Source of the DNA: Verrucomicrobiota bacterium
GTDB taxonomy: Bacteria > Verrucomicrobiota > Verrucomicrobiia > Verrucomicrobiales > DEV007
Length of the DNA stretch: 6,492 bases
Reading direction: 5' to 3'
Assembly (NCBI GenBank): GCA_020629815.1
Contig: JAHDCN010000103.1
Span: 1,230-7,721 of the forward strand
This document shows positions 1-4,972 of this stretch, piece by piece. The translations under genes were made by a program, and so were the position numbers. Positions within the stretch are counted from its first letter, which is position 1. Each line of letters begins with the position of its first letter. The notes below the pieces were generated by a model, which saw only the letters and a list, made by a program, of their open reading frames with translations, made no database searches and was not told the DNA's origin.

Positions 1-836
1 AGCGTTTTGCTCACTTGATCTTTCCATTTCTCGATCGTCTCCTCTTCACTCGACATTTCGATCCGGGATTTGAAACGATCCAACGGCATATGGGAAAAGC
101 GTTCAGCATGAAGGCGTGCCACTTTTCCCTGATACTCGTGGTGATTCGGAGGTCCGAGGATTTCTCCGCTCATTCCGCAAACAGCGACCACGGAAAAGTT
201 ACCGCTGGGTGCTCCGACATCGACTTCCTCGACATCGTAGTAATCGGAGAGTCGATCGCTGCGCAAAAAATGGGAAACTGCTTCGTCACGACTGAGCCAA
301 ACCGAACCGTCGCTTTTGCACTGATACAATTTCTTGCCACTGTCTTTCTCGACAGAAAATTTCACCTGGTAGCGTTCACGAGAGGCGAGCACCATCTTTG
401 CGAGGTCGATTAGAGGGTAGGTACGGTTGGATTCCCTAATGTGTTTCTCAAGGGCATCGACTGTATCCGGTGCAGGCACGAGTGTTGCAGTAATGCCTTT
501 TGGAAGTGGTTCTTCGCGTCGATCTTGTCGTCCCCCTCTGCCGCGAAAATTTCCTCTGCCGCGTTGATCTCGTCCGCCGCCTCTTCGGAAACCGCCACCG
601 CCGCGACGGTCATCGCGTCCCCGAAAATTACCACCTCGTCCGCCACCCCGGCCACGGAAGTCTCTGTTGCCTCGGCCATCACGCTGGAACTTTCCGCCAC
701 GGCGTTTCCCGTCGTCGCGGGGTTCTTTGTATTTTTTTGAGTAGTCGGTTTTCTTGTCGCCGGTATCCTGAGCCCAGGTAGGCATAAGATCCAGTGCAGA
801 AAAATCCAGTGGGTTAGAGTCGGACTCGTCGCTCAT
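1..836 (-). CDS. RGG-rich protein with C-terminal domain of unknown function (3' end outside window)
   Basis: The frame is open from an ATG at 836-834 to the window edge, giving 278 residues with no stop, so the C-terminus is missing. Residues 1-40 are acidic then lysine-rich and probably disordered. Residues 43-107 are a dense Arg/Gly tract with six RGG triplets (R46, R63, R67, R78, R85, R100) and three FRGR motifs. Residues 110-278 look folded, with mixed hydrophobic and charged sequence including a VWLSRDEAV segment, a CGMSGEILGPP segment and HAERFSHMP. RGG tracts in other proteins bind RNA or drive condensation, so an RNA-associated role is inferred; I recognise no enzymatic motif. No Shine-Dalgarno sequence precedes the ATG. 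The gene lies 140 bases downstream of hemL on the same strand and could be read from it. I have the impression that similar proteins occur in Opitutae, but cannot confirm it. The coding call is strong; the function is unknown. Confidence 0.85.
   Translation of the reverse strand, partial: MSDESDSNPLDFSALDLMPTWAQDTGDKKTDYSKKYKEPRDDGKRRGGKFQRDGRGNRDFRGRGGGRGGNFRGRDDRRGGGGFRRGGGRDQRGRGNFRGRGGRQDRREEPLPKGITATLVPAPDTVDALEKHIRESNRTYPLIDLAKMVLASRERYQVKFSVEKDSGKKLYQCKSDGSVWLSRDEAVSHFLRSDRLSDYYDVEEVDVGAPSGNFSVVAVCGMSGEILGPPNHHEYQGKVARLHAERFSHMPLDRFKSRIEMSSEEETIEKWKDQVSKT
516..710 (-). repeat. Arg/Gly-rich low-complexity coding tract (RGG box)
   Basis: This stretch encodes residues 43-107 of the partial RGG protein. 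It is built from CGN/AGA and GGN codons, with F, N, D and Q interspersed. An 11-base direct repeat, CCTCTGCCGCG, occurs at 535-545 and 553-563 on the plus strand. Its 18-base period equals six codons, consistent with growth of the tract by in-frame duplication. Confidence 0.8.
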
Positions 837-976
837 TGTTTTGTGGTGAATGGGTAGCTGAAGAAGTTTTGCGTGCGGCAGGGGGACACAAAACGAGTCA
901 GCCTCACAATGCCTTCTCACAGGGGCTCGGCAAGTGCCAATATTTTCGGCCTTGTGACGGATTTGCGACGAAAGTC
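837..976 (-). other. Intergenic gap between hemL and the RGG-protein gene
   Basis: This 140-base spacer lies between the hemL stop and the ATG of the downstream same-strand gene. I find no strong rho-independent terminator, no convincing -35/-10 pair and no ribosome binding site. A short imperfect palindrome, TTGGCACTTGCCGA on the minus strand, lies near 917-930. The absence of a terminator leaves read-through from hemL possible. Confidence 0.4.
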
Positions 977-2272
977 CTACGCAAGCGCAGCCTTCAGAGC
1001 TGTGTTGGTTGCTTCTGCTGTTTTCTCCAAATCCTCCCGACCGTGAGAAAGAGAGATGAATCCGGTTTCATACGGTGACGGAGCAAAGTAGACGCCGGCA
1101 TCGAGAGCAGCCCAGAAGAATTTTCGGAAGGCTTCGAAATCAGTTTTCACCACATCATCCACATTGCGAATTTCGTCCTCGCCAAAGTACAGACAAAACA
1201 TGGAGCCGACGCGATTAAACGTCAGGTTCCTTCCGGTAGCCGCAATGGCTTCGCGTGTGGACTTTTCGAATTCAGCTCCAATTTCTTCAAGACGTTCCCA
1301 ACCATGTTGTTTCTCCAATTCTTTGAGTTGTGCCAGGCCGGCTGCCATAGCCAGGGGATTTCCGGACAGTGTGCCTGCCTGGTAGACGGGCCCGTCAGGG
1401 GCTAATTGATCCATGATCTCGGCTTTTCCTCCAAACGCACCTACGGGAAGTCCGCCCCCGATCACTTTGCCCAGTGCTGTCAGATCCGGGGTAATTCCTT
1501 CGCGTTCCTGGACTCCGCCTTTGGCTACCCGAAAGCCGGTCATCACTTCGTCAAAAATCAGGACTGTTCCGTATTTTTCGGTCAGATCACGCAATAGTTG
1601 CAAATAGCCTTCGCGGGGAAAAACCAGACCTGCATTGGCTGGATACGGTTCGAGAATAATCGCAGCGATTTCCTCACCCTGTTCTTCAAATAATTTGGTT
1701 ACAGCTTCTTCGTCATTAAAAGGCAGGCAAAGCGTAAGGCCGGCAAAGTCCGCAGGAACGCCTGCGCTGTCGGGCTCACCGTGTGTCAGAGCTCCGCTGC
1801 CGGCTGCCACCAAAAGAGAATCTACGTGACCATGATAGCAGCCTTCAAATTTCACGATTTTCTGTCTGCCTGTATATCCCCGCGCCAGTCGAATCGCGGA
1901 CATGGTCGCTTCCGTGCCACTGTTGACCATGCGGACTTTCTCCACAGAGGGAACCCAGTCACAGATCAGTCGCGCGATTTCAATTTCGTGCCGATTGGGA
2001 ATACCAAAGCTCACGCCTTCTTTGGAGGCCTGATGAACGGCATCGATCACGACCGAAGGCGCATGGCCAAGGATCGCGGGACCCCAGGTGCCGATGTAGT
2101 CGATCAACTCATTCCCATCGACGTCCCAAATGTGGGAGCCCCTGGCCCGCTGAACAAAAAATGGATCGCCATCGACATTACGAAATGCCCGAACGGGCGA
2201 ATTCACGCCTCCGGGAATGACTTCCTTTGCCGCAGCAAAAAGTTTACTGGAGAGAGCTCTCTTTCCTGACAT
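977..2272 (-). CDS. hemL: Glutamate-1-semialdehyde 2,1-aminomutase
   Basis: This cytoplasmic pyridoxal-phosphate enzyme of aminotransferase class III converts glutamate-1-semialdehyde to 5-aminolevulinate, the second dedicated step of the C5 route to haem and other tetrapyrroles. At 431 residues it has the usual family length. The N-terminus [12 protein letters not shown] (residues 19-30) is the classic family signature. Cofactor-site motifs are present: NSGTEA at 117-122, YHGH at 146-149, DEVMTGFR at 241-248, and the Schiff-base lysine K269 in [23 protein letters not shown] lies at 300-306. The usual EPV-type loop reads EPYPANAG (208-215), a variant I regard as lineage-specific. The ATG at 2272 is chosen because it gives the normal short N-terminus before the signature; no Shine-Dalgarno sequence precedes it. 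The gene is divergent from the exported-protein gene at 2370. HemA is not in the window. Identification is very secure. Confidence 0.98.
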   Translation of the reverse strand: MSGKRALSSKLFAAAKEVIPGGVNSPVRAFRNVDGDPFFVQRARGSHIWDVDGNELIDYIGTWGPAILGHAPSVVIDAVHQASKEGVSFGIPNRHEIEIARLICDWVPSVEKVRMVNSGTEATMSAIRLARGYTGRQKIVKFEGCYHGHVDSLLVAAGSGALTHGEPDSAGVPADFAGLTLCLPFNDEEAVTKLFEEQGEEIAAIILEPYPANAGLVFPREGYLQLLRDLTEKYGTVLIFDEVMTGFRVAKGGVQEREGITPDLTALGKVIGGGLPVGAFGGKAEIMDQLAPDGPVYQAGTLSGNPLAMAAGLAQLKELEKQHGWERLEEIGAEFEKSTREAIAATGRNLTFNRVGSMFCLYFGEDEIRNVDDVVKTDFEAFRKFFWAALDAGVYFAPSPYETGFISLSHGREDLEKTAEATNTALKAALA

Positions 2273-2277
2273 GCGGG

Positions 2278-2306
2278 AACAAATCGTGCGCTGGTAGAAA
2301 GGTCAA
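2278..2306 (-). promoter_or_regulatory. Candidate hemL promoter close to the start codon
   Basis: On the minus strand TTGACC (2306-2301) is a good -35 match. After a 17-base spacer comes TTTGTT (2283-2278), a weak -10 match with three of six bases. If it is real, transcription would begin at or beside the hemL ATG, giving a leaderless or nearly leaderless message, which would fit the missing Shine-Dalgarno sequence. This is a consensus comparison by eye. No equally good promoter was seen for the divergent gene at 2370 in the same 97-base gap. Confidence 0.25.
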
Positions 2307-2369
2307 AAGAAAAGACGACGCGACTTGCGTTGGCGTTGAACGAATGGCCTTGTTAGCAGAATCCAGATT

Positions 2370-3230
2370 ATGCGTTTACTTCTGTTGTTACTCCTTATCC
2401 CCGCTGGACTTGTGGCTCAACAGGCTTCTCCGTGGATTCAGTTGGCGACAGTTCAGGATAAACGAATCGATGAAAGTAGCGGTGTCGCGTTTTCGGGAAA
2501 ATACCCGGATGCTGTTTGGACGCACAACGATTCGGGCGGAAAACCTGAGGTCTATTTGGTGTCGATTAAAACGGGAGAAACCCTGGCGACACTACGAGTT
2601 TCCGAGGCAAGGAATAAAGACTGGGAAGACATTGCTGTTTTTGAGAAGGACGGGAAATCCTACATTCTGATAGCGGATGTCGGTGACAACGACCGCAAAC
2701 GCAAAGATTGTGAGCTTCTCTTGTTTCCTGAGCCGGAACTGGAAATCGGTGAGAATCCTACTCTTACGATCACTGATCTTATTATATTGAAACTTTCAAT
2801 CGAAGGCGGGGCTATGAATTGCGAAGGAGTGGTAGTCGATTCCGAGAATGGCGAGATTATTCTGCTTGAGAAGGTGTTTGGAGAAAAAGTCGACAAAGCT
2901 GGGATTTACTCGGTAGGCATTCCTGAAAAAAACAGCTCGGCGACAGCCAAACGCATTGGGCAATTACCCGTTCAGAATATCACGGCTGCCGATATATCGG
3001 GCGACGGATCGGTGCTCGCTTTTCGGACCTACTACGCTGGATTTGTGTTCTATCGTGATGAAGGGCAATCATGGTCTGAGGCGATTAGCCAGACAGAGGC
3101 GGCTCCATTCCCACTACCTTTCCAGATGCAGGGAGAAGGCCTGTGCCTGTTCCCGGATGGCAAAGCGATTCTGCTTTCGTCGGAGAAGAAACAGCAACCG
3201 TTTTGGCAGATTCGCCTGCAAAGGCCCTAG
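2370..3230 (+). CDS. Exported protein of unknown function, probable beta-propeller
   Basis: The protein has 286 residues. Residues 1-16 form a Sec signal peptide: R2, a run of leucines, then LVA with likely cleavage before QQ. The mature part has short motifs typical of periplasmic or extracellular propeller-like proteins: ESSGVAF (35-41), WTHNDSGG (50-57), DWEDIAVF (84-91), DVGDNDRKRK (103-112), CEGVVVD (151-157), ADISGDG (207-213) and GEGLCLFPDG (255-264). The recurring acidic residue followed by a hydrophobic strand, about every 50-65 residues, suggests roughly five blades, and the acidic clusters could bind a metal ion. I recall similar DWEDIA and D-x-GDN motifs in uncharacterised bacterial proteins, loosely related to SMP-30 or phytase-like propellers; no substrate can be assigned. 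No Shine-Dalgarno sequence is visible. The gene is divergent from hemL with a 97-base gap. The frame stays open after the TAG stop (see findings). Confidence 0.85.
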   Translation: MRLLLLLLLIPAGLVAQQASPWIQLATVQDKRIDESSGVAFSGKYPDAVWTHNDSGGKPEVYLVSIKTGETLATLRVSEARNKDWEDIAVFEKDGKSYILIADVGDNDRKRKDCELLLFPEPELEIGENPTLTITDLIILKLSIEGGAMNCEGVVVDSENGEIILLEKVFGEKVDKAGIYSVGIPEKNSSATAKRIGQLPVQNITAADISGDGSVLAFRTYYAGFVFYRDEGQSWSEAISQTEAAPFPLPFQMQGEGLCLFPDGKAILLSSEKKQQPFWQIRLQRP

Positions 3231-3258
3231 AATTGGTTTCCTGAGAGGAAAAAAATTC
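3230..3258 (+). terminator. Hairpin directly after the stop codon, weak terminator candidate
   Basis: Arms at 3230-3242 (GAATTGGTTTCCT) and 3246-3258 (AGGAAAAAAATTC) pair at 11 of 13 positions around a GAG loop. The first arm starts at the last base of the TAG stop. The stem is AT-rich with two adjacent G-A mismatches and no T-run follows, so it is not a classic rho-independent terminator. It could mark the mRNA 3' end or act on the stop context. The structure is seen; the role is inferred. Confidence 0.35.
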
Positions 3259-3398
3259 TCCGGATTATTCCCGACTCCAAATCATTTGCAGATGCGAAAT
3301 CTTTCGGAATTTGGGGTGCGGAAAAAGGATTGAGGGGCTCGATATTACTGGTATCCAAAGGAGCTTCGCAAAACAAGGCTATTTGGCGGAAATACCTG

Positions 3399-3448
3399 AT
3401 TTGTAGGCAAAAGAGCAGACAGGGGGTGTCGCCCGACTCACTACAAAT
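3399..3448. repeat. Spaced 8-base perfect inverted repeat
   Basis: ATTTGTAG at 3399-3406 is matched by its exact reverse complement CTACAAAT at 3441-3448, with 34 bases between. Inside lie GACA (3418-3421) and TGTC (3427-3430) around a GGGGG loop. The nested arrangement could form a branched RNA structure or a pair of operator half-sites. The function is unknown. Confidence 0.4.
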
Positions 3449-3492
3449 AGGCTGTCCTTTCTCCGATACTGTAACAAGAAGGAAGCTGGATT

Positions 3493-3536
3493 ATTTGAGG
3501 AGCCAAAGCTTTTAGAAGAGGAAATAGTGCTCAAAT
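3493..3536. repeat. Spaced 7-base perfect inverted repeat
   Basis: ATTTGAG at 3493-3499 is matched by CTCAAAT at 3530-3536, with 30 bases between. It lies just upstream of the AT-rich promoter-like tract for the barrel gene, so it may be an operator or an RNA stem. A repeat of this length can arise by chance in a gap this size. Confidence 0.3.
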
Positions 3537-3558
3537 CAAAGCAATCGAGCCGATAATT

Positions 3559-3588
3559 TTGTTTTACAGTAATTATAAAAATTATAAG
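3559..3588 (+). promoter_or_regulatory. Candidate promoter for the TPR/beta-barrel gene
   Basis: TTGTTT (3559-3564) and TATAAG (3583-3588) are separated by 18 bases and lie about 20 bases upstream of the ATG at 3606. The spacer contains a tandem near-repeat, AATTATAAA (3571-3579) then AATTATAAG (3580-3588), so two overlapping -10-like boxes exist. This is the most AT-rich stretch in the window. A promoter here would leave a very short leader and place the upstream inverted repeats outside the transcript. The call is a consensus match by eye. Confidence 0.4.
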
Positions 3589-3605
3589 TTGGCGGCCAGA
3601 ATTCT

Positions 3606-4916
3606 ATGAGAATCCGGCACACAACAACACTACTATTGGCATGCTCACTGGCTGCGCTTTCCCTGAAAATCGGGAATGCGGAAGAAGTGAGTTCTTTCCT
3701 GGAGCGAGGTCTGGCTCTAATGGAAAGTGGAAACAATGAACAGGCCCTGTCCGTCGCCGAAGAAGGACTGAAAGAGCACCCGGGTGACTTCTATCTGCGC
3801 AAATTGCAGGCAGGAGCCTACGCGGCAATCGGGGATTATGAGACTGCCCGTCCAATCTATCGGGAGTTGATGGCGAGTTCTCCGGGCGACGTCAGCCTTG
3901 CGGAAAGCCTGAGTGCGATTTCCTCCGCTGCTGAAGCAAATCGGAATGAGAACTTTCGCAATCAGATTCCCCGTTCCGAGTATGGTCGCGTGAATACCCA
4001 GTTTGATCCCGATCCTTCTCTTGATGGAGAGGCAAAGGCGCGCCGATGGGACCTGGCTGTATCTGCAATCCCCCAGTATGATTCAAACGTTCTCAACGTG
4101 AATGATCCGGGAAGTTCACCGCTTGGGATTTCATCAGGCTCAATTGTTCTGAGTGCGGATGCGGAGTATCGCATCATTGATCAGAATATTGACAACACGG
4201 ACTTTACCTGGGGATTTCAGGGAAGCGCCTATCACAATCATTACTTCAAGTCTGCAGCGCAGGATTTTAACTATACCTACCTCGATGGGTCCATGTTCCT
4301 TCGCAGAGATACAGAACTGTTTGGGAATTCACTCGAATGGGAGTTCGACATCGGCTACTCACACGGATTGGTCGGGGGAGATGGTTACTCCGATGGTCTC
4401 GATACAGGTCTGTTTATTGGCTATGATCTCGGTGATTTCGCGACTCTTGGCCTGAACTATCATTACTATCAAAGAAACTACCACGACGATCCCGCAGTTC
4501 TGGGTAGTCTGTTTGGGCGCGATGCAGATGAGCACATTGCAGGGATCAATCTTTCCCGCTACTTCGGGGACAGACTGTTTGCCTTGATCGGCTACAACTA
4601 TCGCGAACACGACGCAGAGGGATCTCAGTATACCTACAGCTCCCACGAATACTTCGGGATGGTAGGGTATGCGTTGAATGAGAGATTGACGGTAACAACC
4701 CGTATCTCTCATGAGGATATCGATTATCCGGAATACATCGGCCCGGTTCTCGGCAGAAGTGATGACTACACCATTCTTTCTCTTGGTGCGGAGTACAAGG
4801 TGAACGACAACCTGAGTGTCGTAGGCAGCTACTCACACGTCATTTCCGAGTCGAACGATAACTTTTTTGACTACGACAAAAACCTGGGAGGTCTCGGACT
4901 CCGCTACCGGTTCTAA
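3606..4916 (+). CDS. Outer-membrane protein: two TPRs plus C-terminal beta-barrel (Slam/DUF560-like architecture)
   Basis: The protein has 436 residues. Residues 1-25 are a signal peptide with likely cleavage after GNA. Two tetratricopeptide repeats follow at about 28-61 and 62-95, with consensus residues G35, A47, P59 and A69, A81, Y85, P93. A hydrophilic linker covers about 96-145. Residues 146-436 have alternating polar and hydrophobic strands rich in Tyr, Phe, Gly and Asp, and end in GLGLRYRF; a terminal phenylalanine is the usual Bam recognition signal. YDSNVLNVNDPG (158-169) opens the barrel, a motif style I associate with DUF560. Slam proteins, which move lipoproteins to the cell surface, share this order of periplasmic TPRs then a barrel of about 290 residues. 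PgaA- or BcsC-like polysaccharide exporters are alternatives, but usually carry many more TPRs. A probable exported lipoprotein gene follows 56 bases downstream. No Shine-Dalgarno sequence is evident. Architecture is secure; the Slam assignment is tentative. Confidence 0.88.
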   Translation: MRIRHTTTLLLACSLAALSLKIGNAEEVSSFLERGLALMESGNNEQALSVAEEGLKEHPGDFYLRKLQAGAYAAIGDYETARPIYRELMASSPGDVSLAESLSAISSAAEANRNENFRNQIPRSEYGRVNTQFDPDPSLDGEAKARRWDLAVSAIPQYDSNVLNVNDPGSSPLGISSGSIVLSADAEYRIIDQNIDNTDFTWGFQGSAYHNHYFKSAAQDFNYTYLDGSMFLRRDTELFGNSLEWEFDIGYSHGLVGGDGYSDGLDTGLFIGYDLGDFATLGLNYHYYQRNYHDDPAVLGSLFGRDADEHIAGINLSRYFGDRLFALIGYNYREHDAEGSQYTYSSHEYFGMVGYALNERLTVTTRISHEDIDYPEYIGPVLGRSDDYTILSLGAEYKVNDNLSVVGSYSHVISESNDNFFDYDKNLGGLGLRYRF

Positions 4917-4936
4917 TAATTTCTCCTCTCAAATCG

Positions 4937-4970
4937 AACACAACCACTACAACAACAACGACAACAACCC
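4937..4970 (+). promoter_or_regulatory. A/C-rich, CAA-repeat leader upstream of the lipoprotein gene
   Basis: This 34-base stretch contains only one G and one T and is made of repeated ACA/CAA triplets, ending two bases before the ATG at 4973. It should be unstructured in RNA. There is no Shine-Dalgarno sequence, so translation may rely on an open leader (for example through ribosomal protein S1) or on coupling to the upstream gene. Composition is seen; the role is inferred. Confidence 0.5.
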
Positions 4971-4972
4971 AG

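Larger units (their letters stand above)
3231..3605. other. 375-base interval without a convincing gene
   Basis: This is the longest gap in the window. It holds the post-stop hairpin, a reading frame in phase with the preceding gene that stays open to 3515, two spaced inverted repeats (3399-3448 and 3493-3536), a small GACA/TGTC hairpin at 3418-3430 and an AT-rich promoter-like tract at 3559-3588. No tRNA fold and no riboswitch class that I know was recognised. The in-phase frame uses AGG for arginine repeatedly and reads as low-quality protein, so I treat the region as non-coding. Confidence 0.55.

Noticed and set aside
15..413. Plus-strand 132-residue frame at the left edge
   Set aside because: It is antisense to the folded domain of the RGG-protein gene, with Cys/His/Phe-rich sequence typical of shadow frames.
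410..700. Minus-strand 96-residue frame rich in Ala, Glu and Val
   Set aside because: It is an out-of-phase reading of the RGG tract; the correct frame runs from 836 to the window edge and has an ordinary folded domain after the tract.
893..922. CRP-like site from repeated TCACA motifs in the hemL/RGG gap
   Set aside because: The TCACA units are in direct, not inverted, orientation, so no TGTGA-N6-TCACA palindrome is formed.
1781..2269. Plus-strand 162-residue frame antisense to hemL
   Set aside because: It lies wholly inside the unmistakable hemL gene on the other strand and shows no recognisable motif or initiation signal.
2227..2670. Plus-strand 147-residue frame bridging hemL and the next gene
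   Set aside because: It overlaps the hemL 5' end and the exported-protein gene in another phase, and its Arg/Trp/Cys-rich translation looks non-coding.
3330..3515. Separate small gene starting at TTG 3330
   Set aside because: There is no ribosome binding site and codon use is poor; the open frame is better considered as part of the in-phase extension past the TAG at 3228.
3231..3605. Known riboswitch or tRNA in the long gap
   Set aside because: No cloverleaf with a TTCGA-type T-loop and no conserved riboswitch core that I know could be found by reading both strands.
3635..3646. LLAC near residues 10-13 of the barrel protein as a lipobox
   Set aside because: It falls within the first half of the hydrophobic core, and a normal signal peptidase I site (GNA) follows at residue 25; a lipid anchor is also unexpected on a transmembrane barrel.
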